Positions 37,701 through 51,600 are shown, counted from the first letter of the stretch. The stretch: DNA of 64,000 nucleotides from Syngnathus acus (GCF_901709675.1 NC_051101.1:2350501-2414500), one strand, 5' to 3'. Numbers and translations: made by a program. The notes: generated by a model not told the origin, from the letters alone.

Positions 37701-40700
37701 ACAAATCCGCCATTTTGGACTCAAGCAGCCATTGCGAGTCATCTTACTCATTAGGCTGGTGTCCTTCAAAAAAATACATTTTCTCAGATTAGAAGAACAT
37801 TTCCAAGATCAATGGGCACCACCAAATTGTAAAAGATTTACTTTTTTTTCGATTGTGTGAGGGTGGAGCATGCCAACAACGTTCGATGACTTGGCTAATC
37901 AAGTAGAACTAAATCCACGTTAAAATTAGAATGATTCAGAGACGCCACAGTTGTCTTTTCATTCCTTACAGTGTAAGCAAACGCGCACATGCAACGCAAC
38001 ACATGTTACTGAGACAAAGTGTGTCTGCCCGTCGCCTGCTGCAAACATTCATGCACGCCCCACGACATAGCTGGGTCCAGTTTCACACACGTGACCTTTA
38101 ACAATTCACGGTGAAGTGCAGAGGCTAGTTACTCATGCGCATTAGGGAAACTCAACCTCGGCAGTCATGCCACAACTAGACAAGCACAGGAAAAAGTCAA
38201 AATATTGTGCTTGGGCCTTCCTGCGTAGTTTGCATTCTTGCCCATGCCAAAAACAAGCCCGTTTTTAGGTGGTAGAGGACCGGCGCCACTCGAACTGCAC
38301 AGCTGTTTCAATGTTTATTCTATACCTGTTGAAAGCTGTCCCGGAGCAAGCCCTGGTCCTCGGGATGGGCAAGTTCAAGAATATTCTTTCCCAACAGCTC
38401 CTAAAAGACACGACCGCTATAAAATTAACTATATTAAAAAAACAAACCAAAAAGGAACACAACATATGAGCTCACACTAGCTGCTCATCCAAAAAAAAAA
38501 AAAGTGTTAGGCACCTGCGGCTGGTAGCTGACGGCCGCCACGCATCGGTGGTCGACAAAGGTGAAAATGCCCTGGCAGTTATGGCGCGAGATGAACTCCA
38601 CCGGAACGCTGATGCTGTTGACATCCGAGTCACCTGGACAGCAAGTCACCTGGGGCAGGCGTCGCATTGCAAAAACAAATACAAAAACTAGTCAAAGTGC
38701 ACAAATGTCAGCAAGTCTGGAGTGTGGCCATCAGGTCGTATCTTGCGCTGGCTACACGTGTCCATCGCCATCACACACAATCGAGCAGAGTAGATTATGA
38801 ATTGGATCGAAAGCGGCGATTCAAACCTGCAGTCTGCCGATGGCAACGAGACAGTAGCGACTCCCCTGAGCGTTGTCCGCTTGGTTGTCTGATAAGGAGA
38901 CACCTACAAGGAAAACAGAAAGCAACGGCGTTGAATGTACAAAGCATCAAGGAAGCATTGCGAGGCTTCGTCCAAAGTGGATTCAAAAAGATCCCATACG
39001 TCAGGTTAGCGGCCGCAACGTTTTACCTGCGGGCGGCCAGGATTTGATGTATCCTGTACAGTGGACCACCACATACTGCGGCTCTCCCTCCTTTGCAACA
39101 CCCAAACCGTTCCTAATTTGAAGCAGCGGGAAAAGGATGAACTGCGACGCACACATACGGGACGGCTTCAAGTTGGCACGGTGCCACAGTGGCGCTTAGG
39201 ATCACCTGTTTCTATTCCTAAGGAAGTTGAGTCTGTTCATAGACACTGGTTCCACCGGACACGAGCCACACCTGCAATGAGAAGCAAAGTGAAGAGATGC
39301 CGGCCGCATTCGGGGATAGCAAAGTGAAGAGATGCCAGCCGCATTCGGGTGCAGCTCTCGCTCGCACCTCATTCGGCATATGAACGAGCGACGGGCTCCC
39401 ATCGTCATCCTGGCCGAGGACTGCTGGCTCTCCTTCTTCACCGTTCCCGTTTTCAAGTCCAACATCCTCCCTTTTAAGGAGAGAAACGCAAGGGGGTGAG
39501 CGCCGTCGACGGCTTCAAGGAGAAAATCGCTGTCCCGCTCGGGCTACCCGTGTTGTTGTTCTCCACCGTGGACAGCTGCTCCCTCAGCTTCTCCGTGTCA
39601 TCGGGATGCAGCTGGTCATAGAGCGATGAGCCCAGCCAGTCGGATTGTGACTGGTTGAGGACGGGCGTCACCGAGTCCGACACGTAAACGATGCGACCGC
39701 TCTCGCACGACACCACGAACAGAAAGCCGTCAGCCGCCTCCAGGATGAGGTGCTTCAGCTCCTGCGCTCAAAGGGCATTGTGGTATACGTTAGAAGACAA
39801 GTCAAGCATGGCTGGTCCGAGACTTACATAAACCCCTGAAAGGTCTCCGGCGGGTTATCGGTTCAAAGCAACCTTCCCAATTTTTAGCTATTAAAAGCTC
39901 GCGTGGCGCACGATCGCCTTGCCAAAGGAGTCCTCTCCTCACCTGGTCGGTGAGAAAGGAGGGCTTGTAGGAGCCGTCCGGGTTGGTGTTGCCACTGCCT
40001 CTCAGCGACTTCATGTGTGACACGGCCATGCGCAGGATGGTGAGCTTGTCGGGCTTGCGCGCCAGCGCGCTGCAGGTAGGCACCATGTCCGACAACTCCG
40101 TGATATAGGCCGTCATCTTATTCCGCCGCCGCCGCTCGATCTCGCTGTGGTTCTCCCTGAGGCGGACGGGAGGCGGAGCCGGACGGGCAACGAGGGGAAG
40201 AGTTTAGCGTTAATGTCGCAATGTGACGGCGGCGCAGCTGTGAGGAAGAGGTGGCAATGGGATGAAGAAATAAATTGTGATTTGCCCAAAAAGAAAAAAA
40301 AAAGGACGATGAGAAAGCGGGAGTGCTCTTTCAAGGCCATATGTATGTGTGACAACAGAGAGCAAGTGCGGGCAAAGACAGAAAGAAAGAGCCTGAGGAG
40401 GGAAAGAAAGACAAAAGGGAGGGGATTAGCAGGGTGAAAGCAAGTGTGCTTGTTAGTGAGCACTAACAAAGAAGTGAGTGGCCTTGCGAGAGGCCGCCAG
40501 CTGTTGGTGAAGATGCGCAACGTTGACAGGCGTCAGTCCCGCCAAGATGGCCGAGGACGCGACTTAAGTCATCGGCACATTCAAGAGGGACAAGCTGGTG
40601 AGCGGCAGGAGTGGCCTGCCTTCCAACCTACCAAACCCCCCATCCCAAAAAAAACCCACATTCCAGAGGAACCTCCAACATGGGGTCAACGACAGACGTG

Positions 40701-42043
40701 GGACTAACACCATCAATCAAAAGGGGAAAGACAAAAGGAAGAGAACGAAGAGCGAGGACGGCTCGTGCTGACAACAAGAAGAAAACAAGTGCCCATTGTC
40801 CAACGGGCCTACCTAGCGAAGCGCTCTTTATCGTTGGAGCCACCCGTGTCATCGTCGCACCTGATAACAGAGATGGCGCAGACAGCCGTCAGACGGCAGC
40901 TGTCGCCAAGGTGACGCAATGCAGGAAATGATAAGACTCCAATACCTGAACAACTTGTTTCCTTCGTCGTCATCAAAATCGGGCCTGCAATCCAAGCAGG
41001 AAACACAAATTGCAAATTGCAAGTGTCAAAACGGAATGCACAGGGTAATGCTGAGTACAGTCTTACGCTGCTCGTCTCTTGCTGCTTTTTGGTATGACGT
41101 CCCCGCCGCTCGCTTGGGCCCCGCTGGCCCCCATGCCCAGATCTGCCTCAGCTAAATCTAGAAACAGACGACAGGTCAATCTCAACTGGGCCTCGCTCCT
41201 GCTGAACCAGACAAGGAGAAAAACTGACTCCTTTCTATAAATTGTAAAGACAGTTTATGGGCACACAGTAATTTATTGCTAAAAATGACTGAGAACAGTG
41301 TTGCATTATTCACACACAAGTACACACAGACATACAGTCAAGTTGATAAATATCGGGACACAATTCTCATCTTTTGTGCTCTGCTCAAATGAGCAGCCCA
41401 CTGGGCTCACTCCAAAATTAAGGGTCACATGAACAAACTGCTGCCGTTCCTAAAAATGACATCACTGTATGGTCTTCATCTAAATAAAAATTTGATAATC
41501 AAGAACATACTCTATGAACACAGGGCATTGTAGTGCATTTACATTTGAGGTAGTTATTAAAAATGCTTGTTAATGTACACTGTCCGCTATTGAGAAACAA
41601 ATCAAATCAAACATAAGCTTCACTCGACAAGCTATCAACGGCAGTCAATAGGCACAACTTATTTTTGAGCAATTCTGGGGAGGAAACCCCCGGTTGCGTC
41701 GATTAAAGCTGTGTGGGCTTCTATGATGAGATTATACAAGGACAGACATCAAAAGCATACTTTGGCAAGCACATTTGCATTTGTTATTGTGAGGGTATGA
41801 TAAAAATGAATAGGGAAATTGTGCAAGTAGGCTTTCTGACTTGTGCAACTCCCCTTCTGCTATCAGCATTAGCTTAGCTACGAGGCTAGCTTAGGCACCG
41901 CTGTCACGCTATCTTTTGCAAAGTGTCCCACTTGACTATTGGGTACAAAACGCGTAGTAAACAACAAACAGCTATGCGCGTCCATGTCGCCAGAATATCT
42001 AGGTGACTTTTTGTGGCACTTTACCTTGGTTTGAAGATGACAT
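34773..42043 (-). CDS. arnt: aryl hydrocarbon receptor nuclear translocator (bHLH-PAS)
   Basis: ARNT (HIF-1 beta) pairs with AHR and HIF alpha subunits and binds DNA in the nucleus. Twenty exons close in phase to 728 aa: 42043-42025, 41157-41067, 40984-40946, 40860-40813, 40156-39943, 39761-39548, 39470-39368, 39271-39206, 39112-39027, 38903-38827, 38649-38515, 38400-38326, 37578-37427, 37154-37140, 36593-36503, 36412-36237, 35736-35547, 35339-35162, 35080-34947, 34856-34773. The basic region and HLH ([34 protein letters not shown]) cover about 66-130. PAS-A runs about 140-320 ([20 protein letters not shown]) and PAS-B about 335-440 ([33 protein letters not shown]). A Gln-rich activation region follows, ending [17 protein letters not shown]-type text before the bHLH and [12 protein letters not shown] fit ARNT, not ARNT2. 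A 15-nt microexon and an hAT MITE lie in this gene. Confidence 0.95.
36798..37006. mobile_element. 209-bp hAT-type MITE in an arnt intron
   Basis: Inverted ends TAGGGCTGGGCAAT and (reverse complement) TAGGGCTGGGCCAT are flanked by a perfect 8-bp duplication GTTAGAAG at 36790-36797 and 37007-37014. There is no coding capacity; the interior is AT-rich with an ATAATA run. The 8-bp duplication and end sequence fit hAT MITEs. Confidence 0.9.
39283..39351. repeat. 35-bp tandem duplication in an arnt intron
   Basis: Copies start AGCAAAGTGAAGAGATGCC at 39283 and 39318 and differ at about two positions. They sit in the 96-bp intron between the exons at 39470-39368 and 39271-39206, so the duplication makes up most of that intron. 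Confidence 0.92.
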
Positions 42044-42371
42044 GTCCGTGTGGAATAACATAAACAAACTACTTCGGGGGGAAAAAATGGACCCAAATCC
42101 CCCGTTCCTCCCTCCCACCCAAAAGCGAGAAGCTAACTCACACTGCGGCCAAGTCGTCACTGGCACGTCACTAATGTGCGCTGTAACAAGTCCGAGCCAT
42201 GCCGAACGCGGTTCCAGATAGCCCTCGAAGGCAAGAAAAAGCAAACGCCCGCGCTCGTATAGAGGCGTTTGACCGTTTTGTGTCGGCTTTCAACAGCACT
42301 CAGGCTTCAAGATGGCGCCCCTAGCTTAGCCAGCGACAGCTACAAGCAGTGTTTTGTTTTCCGCTCCTCCC

Positions 42372-42406
42372 ATTGGACGCCAGGCCAGCGGATGCATATG
42401 ACGTCA
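42372..42406. promoter_or_regulatory. CCAAT box and CRE upstream of arnt
   Basis: A minus-strand CCAAT (42376-42372) lies next to a palindromic TGACGTCA (42399-42406), about 330-360 bp before the arnt start codon in a G+C-rich stretch. TGACGTCA is the full CREB/ATF site. A promoter role is inferred from position. Confidence 0.45.
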
Positions 42407-42568
42407 CAAGTTGGGAAATCCGCGCTGAAATCCACCCCTGGAATTTATTAAATCAGATTTGCAACAGCAAAAAAAAAGGTTCAGCATCATCTTAAGGTGT
42501 GATTTGCTTCAATATGAAAGACTACAAGACGTATAAGATTCATGATCTGTGATTAATGATCTTTTCCT

Positions 42569-42574
42569 TTTATT
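42569..42574 (-). other. candidate poly(A) signal of cers2
   Basis: AATAAA on the minus strand about 1.47 kb after the cers2 stop and just before the arnt promoter. A second hexamer exists near 42444. Which, if either, is used is not known. Confidence 0.4.
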
Positions 42575-42684
42575 ATTAATAATACTTGGGCATCATTTAA
42601 CAAAAAATAAGAACACTCTAACCCGGAGCCAGCTGCTGCTTCTGCGTCACTGGGGCAAGAAGAAAGCTTGCTGGTTGGTCGGTC

Positions 42685-42940
42685 GTGGTTAGTTGGAAAG
42701 AAGAAGAAATGGTAGGTGGCGGTGGAATGAGGGATTTGCGGAGGAGGAAAGTGAGTGATGAGGGAGGACATGCTGCTTGTGATGTGTGTGTGAGAGAGGG
42801 AAGTGGAGACAGAGAGGAAGGCGAGAGGAAAGGGAATGTCCCAGAAACGACAAATAAGGCACTTGACATACAAGAGATAGACAGAGAGAGGGGGGTTGAG
42901 AGAGAGAAAGAGAGAGACAGAGAGAGAGAAAACGTTAAAA
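42685..42940. repeat. purine-rich low-complexity tract
   Basis: The plus strand is dominated by G and A (GAGAGAGA, GAAAGAG, GGAGGAGG) for about 250 bases, in the probable cers2 3' UTR, where the mRNA would be pyrimidine-rich. Confidence 0.8.
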
Positions 42941-44043
42941 GCATAACAAAACATGGCTTTGCGATAATGACCTCCTGGCACCGTCAAATATCACACTTGA
43001 ACACTTTCCATATACAAAATTTTGGCCTGGGTTCTTCAACATCACCCAAGCACCTTGGCAGTTGCCTCTGCCATGAGGAAGGATCCACTCATTCCAGTCA
43101 ACGAGGGACGAAAAAAATCAAAGACAGAAACACATTCAAAGCTGCAGTTGGGCTAACAAGATAGATTTCAAACAGCGTTTGCGTGACATACGGTCCCTCC
43201 AAAAATAGTGGCCACTACACAACTACAGATGGGTAGAGGCAGAGATATGAACATGGGTAGACACGACACAGCCCTTCTCTGCAGATCGAGATGTACGTGG
43301 AAATATTGAAAAAATGTACTTCAAAGATTAACTTGAGGGAGGCATTGCTTTGGCATAAGTGGATGAAGGAGCCACTAGCCGGGCAATTAACGGAGGGCTA
43401 GCCACTATTTGAGGAAATATGCTATGATTCAGAAATCATTTCCTGCCTGCTGCTTCATGAGATTGGAAGTGAAGGAAAGTCCCCAACGCTCATCAGAAAG
43501 TGTGAGGCACATGGTTGAAGAATACAACCGAACCCAAAGAAGAGGAAGCGCCGGCTTGTGCAAAGGCATCGCAATTGCTACTTGCATAGACACAATTGAG
43601 GAAAATAAATGCCCAGTCTTGCCCTTTCATGAAAGGGATGCTCCGTTTGTTCACTTGTCATCCAAGCACAAAGCCAAAACAATTAAAGCGTCGAGGTTTA
43701 CAATGGCGTTTGTTTTTTCTTTTCTTTTGAAATAAGCCGTTATCGGGCTGTAAGGCACACGCAGTAGGGGCGGGGAAAGCTACGCGGGACGTGGCGTGCT
43801 CACTCCCCTCCTCTCCAGTTTCTTCCCCGTCGGCGGCGAGAATGCGTGCGTCCAGCAAGCACGAGTGAGCGAGCCATGCCGCTTCCCGCCGTCTTCGTTT
43901 GGCTTTGTACAAATGAAGGTGTGTGTGTGTTGTCGTGCTGTGCAAAAGTAACAGTGTCAAATCTCTCTCTTTGTCACTGTATGCTTTCGACTCCCGGCGC
44001 CACCGCCAAACGGGTCCTTGCGGTGCCGCGCACGTCCTTGCCG

Positions 44044-47000
44044 TCATTCCACCTTGCTGTGGTTGTTGTTGTGCACCGCGTAGCCGTTCTGCAGCGGTCC
44101 ATTTGCCTTTGAGACCTTTTTAGCGTCGTCCTCGTCCTCCTCCCCGGATTCGTCCGTCTCATCCTTGTCGCTCCGGTCGTCGTCCACTTTTTCCTGCAAG
44201 ACGAGAAGAAAGCAATTGTGTGCATGCATGTGATCCTCCCGTGCTTACGCGACTTTACACATGGCGACAAGTTCACTTCATTGCCATTGTTAACATTTAA
44301 AAAAAAGCAGCCGAAAAGCGAAAATAAATGTCTTCTTAATTTGACGCACCGCAGAGAAAAGTAACAATGGTTAAGAACGTTTTGATTCAAATTCGGTTCT
44401 TGCGGTCGCGATTCGATTCCATATTGATTTGAATGCTTTGGTGTTGATTCCATAAAAAGTAGAAATACAGAAAAATATTTATGACAATGTGTAGATAGTA
44501 AAGCTGTCTAAACACTGACAAAGTAAAGCCCCCAACAAAAGATGTAAAGCCTACACCGCCCCACGGTGGCCAGGAGCTGATTCACTGAGGAATATGGGAG
44601 GGGAATTTTGCGATTCATCGATTAATCGGCAACAACAAACAACCCTGCGCAATTTGAATGAAAAATAAAGTACACGAAACAAATCTTCAAATCCGAGCAA
44701 AGTCAATCAGCTTTCTTTCTGCTTCCAACATGAACCCACACATCTGCACACTGTGACAACCAGGCGCTCTAAAGTGGCCATTTTGGGATGTAGGCCTTCT
44801 TACGTTGTTGGTGAGGAAGCGGATGGCAATCCGTATGATGAGGATGGCCCAGAAGATGTGAAGACACTGCAGCACCATGAGAAGTCCATTGAAGAAGTAG
44901 TAACCAAAGAAGGGCTGGTAGATGGTCACTGGATACACCCAAGTGCAGTAGATGATCCTGCATAGGATGAAAACATTTAGAGAAGACTTCCCATATGTTC
45001 ACAGTAACCGCTTGGCGCACAGCTCACGTAAATATAGCGTAGCTAGCCACCGCGGACTCCAGTATCTCTCGCTTAGAGGGTCCTACTCGCGATGCTAACC
45101 TTTAGCGTGTTAGCATTAAGTAGGCCATTCTTAGGGCATTCTTGTTTGGGTGTTTTAAAGAAGCAAGGTGTCCATGGAATAATCCTTGAGCCGGGTCGCT
45201 CACGATGAGGCAAGGACAGGTGCCACTGTTAATCATTTCAGAATGGATTGCTTTTTGCAAGTTGAAAAATGTCTTTCAAGTTTGGCGTGCAATTACAAAC
45301 AGTACCGGAAGGGGAAGATGACGAGGCGAGTGGCGATGAAGACTGCGGCGAATACGATGAAGATGTAGTTGCAAGCATTTCGCCAGCCAGCATAGTTGAA
45401 CATCTTGGCAGACTGTAAAGAGAGAGAATGGAAAACAGTGAAGCTTTTCTCCACCAGGGGGCAGTGTGGCGTTCGTGTTTCTGTCACTGTCTGCAGTCTC
45501 GCAGCTGAACTTCACCTAACGGACATGGCAAGTGTTGGATTGCAAAACGGCAAATTGTGTTTACCTCGAGAAGGTAATCAGAGGAGTCGTGCACCAGCAT
45601 GATGAGCGTTCCAGCGCGGATGTAGTTGACGCACCACGAGAAGCTGATGAGGAGGATGGTGGCCACGTGGTGGACAATCTGCTCCTTAAAGTCCTAAAAG
45701 AGAACAGCAGCACCGAGGAGAAACGATTGACCCCTCTGCTGGCTTCAAACCTGTTTTGTGCCTCTTTGGCAGGATTTGTACGCACATTGAGCAAAGTCCA
45801 AACAAGCGCACGCGGACATTTTGGGTCTCACACACGTGGGACAGCAGTCTAATGTCCACCCGCACATGCCAGATTCCAAAAGCGATCACACGGAGAGAAG
45901 GCAGAATGAATTTGCCTGTATTGTCCGTCCCCCCACCCCCGCCCCATAAGATTGCGTGTTGATTTTGATTCCATTTTTCAATCGGCTTACTTTGCGTTTG
46001 ACATCGGAGGCCACGCTGAAGAGCAGCGAGGCGTAGAAACCCAGTTCGATCATGTAGTACCAGTACTGAGACGGCAGCAGAGTCTAAGGAAGGCAAACAA
46101 AACAACATCATTTTCTTTATCAACGAGTCCTCGCCAAACTCATATGGAATGGAATGGAATGCTTCATCATCCTAATGCGTTTTCGGGAAACGTACCAGCA
46201 CAGGAAAGCCTTGCCACATTTCCTGCACGTCATACAGCCAGGGTTTCTGCAAGAAGGATGGGACATGTCAGTGACAAATACATCGACTGTCGCAGCACAG
46301 GGACGAGTCCAACTGGCACCCCCCCACCCACCACCAAAACTCCCCCAAACCAGCAGTCAAACTTGGATGTCAGAAATGGGGGTGGCAAATGCGGGTCATA
46401 CTCACGTCGATGAGGGCGGCCAGGCCAGCGATGAAAGCTAGGAGGTAAAAGGTAAATCTCCAACTGCAAGAGAAGACACACACATACACACACACAGACA
46501 TAGTGTTTTGGCTCAGTCAATGGGGAGAGCGAGTAGATGCACTTCCTCAAGCGTACCATTTTCTAAGCAATCCAAATGGCAAATATGGCAGTCAACGGTC
46601 AAGTCAGCAACCACAACATAGTTAGCAGATCAGTTACTCTCGCTCCGTGTATTTGGAGTCGGTGCCAAGTTGTCAGTCTTTGCACCTTTTCAATATCTAT
46701 CATGTCTTAAAAAGCAAATACCCAAATTCACTTTTCAACGTGCGGATGTCCCGCTGTGTCTTTTGGTGTGACAGGTGGCCCAAACAGATGAAAAGACGCC
46801 ATGGGTCCGACAACACCCAGCCACGCACGAGAAGGGCGAGCTGGGCCCATTGGACAGAAAGAATGTGGACAAAAAACACACACAATGCTGCTTGCTGTGA
46901 GTGTGCATGCTGCTTGCTGTGAGTGTGAGTCGCACAATGGTTGGATTGACAGGAGTTCCAACTCACGAAGCTAAAGACACTAGTGCGGGTGACCGACACG

Positions 47001-48190
47001 CGGTCACATGGATTATCATGGATCAGCGTCACAGTTCCCCATATAATGTCAGAAACACTCCTGGAATAATCTCATGAAAGATGATCTGATCTTATTCGTG
47101 ATGTGTCCATCTGCAGCGATTGCGAGGTAAAGTGGCTCTCCAAACTTAGCGAAGAGGGACCAAGGCCGACCCAAAAAAAAAAACAAAAAAAAAACTATTT
47201 TCCTAATGGGAAGTTTTCAGTCATGCTCACACACCAACATGTGCAGCAGTGGCGATAGAGTTACTGCGGCGGGTCATGTGCTAATGATTGTGTGCGACGG
47301 GGCAAAAGGTCCACGGAGGCTTTGTAGCATGTGCAGGCTAAAAAAAGAGCGCTACTTTTGCCCGCAGAAATGTGCTCATCGAGTCAGGAGTGACACATGA
47401 ATGGCAGCTGTTTGGAGCGCCGCTCTGGGAAATGTGACGGCGTGTCGCACGCTACGCATTCGTTGCTTACCTGGCCTCTCGGAACTTTTTCAGCAAACTG
47501 GGCCTGTCCTGATTCCTCCGTCTCCGAAACCATCGTTGCACTTGCCTTTCCGAGAAGCCCGTCTGCTTACAAAGACTCGCCACGGAAAGCTGCGATTGTG
47601 CAAAGAGGCACGTCATTCACCCGGGGAGGCCGACCTCACTCGATGGCTTTTTGGATATTTACCTGTGTGGGGTTTTTGCTAACTTTGCAGTAGTAGGACT
47701 CCAGTGCAGGGTTGGGGGGTACCCTGAGCCGTACCGTCTCTTTTACCCCGAGTAGAGAGGCCAGGGGCGTTGCCACTGTTCTGCACAACAAACAAATACA
47801 AAAATAAAATAAACAAAATAAATAAAAAATTAAATTAAATAAACAAACAAATAAATACAAAAAAACTCCTTTTTAATTAAGCCGAGCAGGGCGTGAGCAT
47901 TAGGAGCATGTTTTGGAGTCAAGAGCTAAAGAATTGCCAACAAATGTTGAGTTTCATGAGCTTGGTGAACGATGATGACAAAGACACGGACAAGCAGGCA
48001 CAGGCACACAAACGGACCTTTCAAAGACCTGACGGACGATTAGGAATAAGAGGGCGACGGGCAAGGCCACCCACAAATCGGTGGCTTTGGCGTACACTCG
48101 TCCGTCCCGGTCCTCCAGGTCGGCCCAGCCCAGCCCTTCTGGAAACCACAGCCGCTCCTGCCAGAACCAGGCGCTGAGCTCGGACAGCAT
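44044..48190 (-). CDS. cers2: ceramide synthase 2
   Basis: CERS2 acylates sphinganine with very-long-chain (C22-C24) fatty acyl-CoA in the ER membrane. Ten exons close in phase to 383 aa: 48190-48018, 47780-47663, 47589-47471, 46463-46406, 46246-46196, 46083-45991, 45693-45565, 45412-45306, 44957-44804, 44193-44044. The start [17 protein letters not shown] is followed by [18 protein letters not shown] and a first membrane segment ([13 protein letters not shown]). A Hox-like part ends [25 protein letters not shown] (about 107-135). The TLC/Lag1 domain holds several membrane helices, the His pair at 212-213 ([11 protein letters not shown]) and [11 protein letters not shown] (239-247) with the conserved acidic residues. 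The tail is very acidic (SGEEDEDD), a site of casein kinase 2 phosphorylation in the family. [14 protein letters not shown] and the GP.NG tail support CERS2 over CERS4. All catalytic positions are intact. Confidence 0.95.
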
Positions 48191-51100
48191 CCTAAAACAC
48201 AAGAAGCATCAAAGTGAAGAAAGACGGGACAGGCACGCACGTTGCGCAACCCAGCCCAAAGAGTCACAGCGCTCCACCCTAAATGTGAATGTACACGTGC
48301 ATTTCACGGGCCGGGCCGGACATGAGGCACAGCTGGTACCGTGTCGTTTCGAGGATTGTGAATGTGGGCGGCTGCATTTGGCTGATGCGTAAAGCAGAGG
48401 CAGAGCCTGCGGAAGCCCACGAGAGGGGACGTGACTCAGAGCCACTGCGAGTTTACATTCATACTTTCCTACAGCACCCAAGGCAGACATGTTTGAGGGA
48501 GTGGCGGCCAGCGTGGAAGGGGAAACGGCGTGCGAGCCATTACTCATCATGCGCGCACGGCGGCGGCCCTCCGTACTCGGGAGTGCAACGCTAGAGCTGT
48601 TCCCAGCCACCGCATCTGTAAATACTAAAGAGCTTTAACCATTTCCATCTCCACCAGAAATCAGATCAGTGGCATTCCCTCAACAACCTTGGAAGCATGC
48701 AGCTTTGATTCTTTTTCGGATAACAGAGGGGCTAGCTTAAACACTTTTTCCACGCTTGAGCTAAAACCTTAGTATTTGTGTTATATGTGAATCATATTTT
48801 GTGATGTTGCTCACTTGATGGGTTTAAAACTATCCAATAGCTCCTGTTAGGCCTCAGAGCCCTTAATTATGGTGTCCCTCAAGCTGCAGTACTGGGGCCA
48901 CTACGATTCTCTCGATGCTCATCGCGTGTGACCTCAGACTGTTAGTTTTGTCGACATTTTCTCATGTCATCATGTAGACATTATCCAACAAGTACTATCC
49001 CACCAGACGCAGTGTGCACTGGGGTTGGGTGGAGCAAAATATGCTCAAGTGAAATTTACTGTCAAGCAAGATTTAACGTTTCTGTGTGAGAATCTATAGA
49101 GGAATTTTTGTTTCAAAAAACGGCTGCGGACAAATGCCAAAACTCGTTGTGTTTCTACAAACTGGTTTTAATTATGGAAGACTTTAAATTATAGATAGCG
49201 TTCAAGAGCTCTCAAAAATTGACATGATTTAAAGATGAAACGGAGGAACAAGCTTCTTTGACAGTGACGTATTGTAACACTGCTTTTTTCTTTTACATCA
49301 ATTTTCTAAAGCGTTTGTTCTCATTTCCGTTCTGCATTCTCTCCTTTTATTTATCAATTATTGAGTTCAATTCAATGGGAAAATGGTTGGCATAAGTATT
49401 TCATTTTATTCTGCATCTTTTCTCTATATATTTTCTAATCTTCAGTTTTTACCCTCCTCTAACCGTCTCCCCTCGTCAATCTTATTGAAGGTATGACAAC
49501 ATGAGGATTCTTTAACGGCGTCATGCGACACCATCGCGTATGCTGCCGTCTATTTTTTCACTTTGAGACACGTTAGTCACTCGTGCGGCAGACGAGGTGA
49601 TGGTGCAATGTCCCGTAGCACTCAAGCAGAAATCTAAGCCAGAGCAGATAAGAAAATTACTTTCCGCGCACAAATCAGGCAAAAGAGTCCAAAGGGTAAG
49701 AACAGGCACGTTTACAAACACACATAATACTTGACTTGTACGGTGGAGCTGCAATGTTGGAGGGAATTTCCGAATCAAGGCGATATATTTTGGTTTATGT
49801 GCTGAGATCATCTGTTGATTTCAACATATCCCCACCCCCCCACAACATTCCATTGGTGGAGCGGATCATATGAGCAGGCTCTGACCATTTCAAAGGCCCA
49901 ATGACAGAAGGGGATGCCTCTGGCAGGGGAGGGAGACAGGAAGTCGTGTCTCTCCTCTCTTCCTCACCACGATGCAGCCTTCTAAAGACGTGCTTGACTC
50001 AAAAGGACTGACAACTGACAACAAGTTCTTCTCAAATCAATAAACCCAAAACAAAAGTCTCCAATGGTAAATCCTCTCGGTTTTAGGTAATCAGACCGGA
50101 CCGGGACCTGGCAAATTGTTTTCCCGAATGGGCCGCGGCATCGCCGCAGTTTTTCACAGCGACACCACCCAAGCCTGAATGCGCCCATTGTGGGCCGAAG
50201 TGGCCGTCGGGGAGGCTGGCATGCTTCTCGCTCACAATTCATTGGCTAGCGCTAACTCAGATCAGGCTTCCGAGTGGCAAACCAATCGTGGGAATTTTCG
50301 ACATTCCAAAGAGGCTGCCAGCCGTCGGAAGACGCGGCCGTCGGGCAAAGACGGTAAAAGAGTCTGTATTTGATGAGCTGTTACGCAAATGTTGTCCATA
50401 AAGTAAGTAGCGATCACAACAAAGTCAACTTGAGTAGCTTTCACACTGATTTGTGACCAGATGAATTATAAATGAGGGGATTAAATCAGATACTAGCAGA
50501 TAGAGGAGAAACACCCCGTTCAGAGGACACGGGGTCACACTTAACTTTGACCCTACATTGCTAACAAATCAATCGTTGTTGGAAATAACAGAAAGGTATT
50601 TCACTTATCTGTGTGAAAAGTGGTGACAACGTGTGAAAAGCAGTTTGTGTATTTATAGTAGCCCTCGAGGACCATTTGCCCAAGGTACTGTATGCACTTT
50701 TAAGGACCAGATGTCCTACAATGGTAGCATAAGTGTGTGTGTGTTGGGGGCAACTTCTCCTCACCCCATTTTCTATGCATTGAATGTTAATCAGAGTTTT
50801 GGGGAGACGTTTTAGACTAGAATTGTCGATACTATTTCCCAATGCATTTCAACAGGCTCCAACCGAACGCCAATCTGGGCGATTGGTGGGCCGAGCCAGT
50901 CCCTAACCGAGTGTCGACTTTACAAGTTCTTCAAATAGACTGAATAGATCGGTCAATCTGATGGGTTCTATTTTCAACTCGCTGATCGGCTCCAAAATCC
51001 TGATCGCGTCGAGTTGTTTTGACCCCACGCGAACTAAGGGAGAACAAGCTAACTTTGGAACTGCCAGGCAGATGCTATGCTATCAATATCTTGATGGCTT

Positions 51101-51409
51101 TTGTGATCTATGTCAAGCTTTTTTTGTATTATTTAGACATTTCATTTGTTTACCTCTAACTGCAAGGCCACGCAGTGAGCTGCCAATAAAGCTATATTTA
51201 TTTTTCATGAGTACGAGGTGAGTGCTGCAGTTCCTGCCGATGTATACGTATAGTACACCTCCATTAAGCTACTGGGGCGGATAATGGCATAAATCACGAG
51301 CCTTAAGTAAGTCATGCTTGATTAGTACATCAAACGCTATCATTTATTCATATGTGTGTAAGAACAATGCAGATAAACAAAGCACAAAATGTACACAGCA
51401 GCCGTGACT

Positions 51410-51600
51410 TGAGGTGGAGCCCGGCCCGGGCTGACCGGCTTGGGAGCTGCAGTGTCAACATGGACTGGTCGCCAGTCAATCACATACCACGGGACAAACA
51501 AGCAGTCGCGTCTATGAACAGCAGGGAATATGCATTTTTGGGTGGACATGGAAGAACCCCAGAACTGCGAGGCGGACATGCTAACCACTTGCAAACTGTG
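51410..51600 (+). repeat. degenerate fish interspersed repeat
   Basis: Pieces such as ACTGGTCGCCAGTCAATCAC, GGGACAAACAA, CAGAACTGCGAGGCGGACATG and GCTAACCACT, in this order, match a very common teleost repeat (long recognised in fish sequence by this wording). Several middle segments are missing or diverged. Identified from memory, so the family name is left open. Confidence 0.6.

Noticed and set aside
44380-44640. Sequence resembling the ends of another fish DNA element (GATTC-rich text, GATTCATCGATTAATCG)
   Set aside because: I could not find matching inverted ends or a target duplication, so it is not called as an element.
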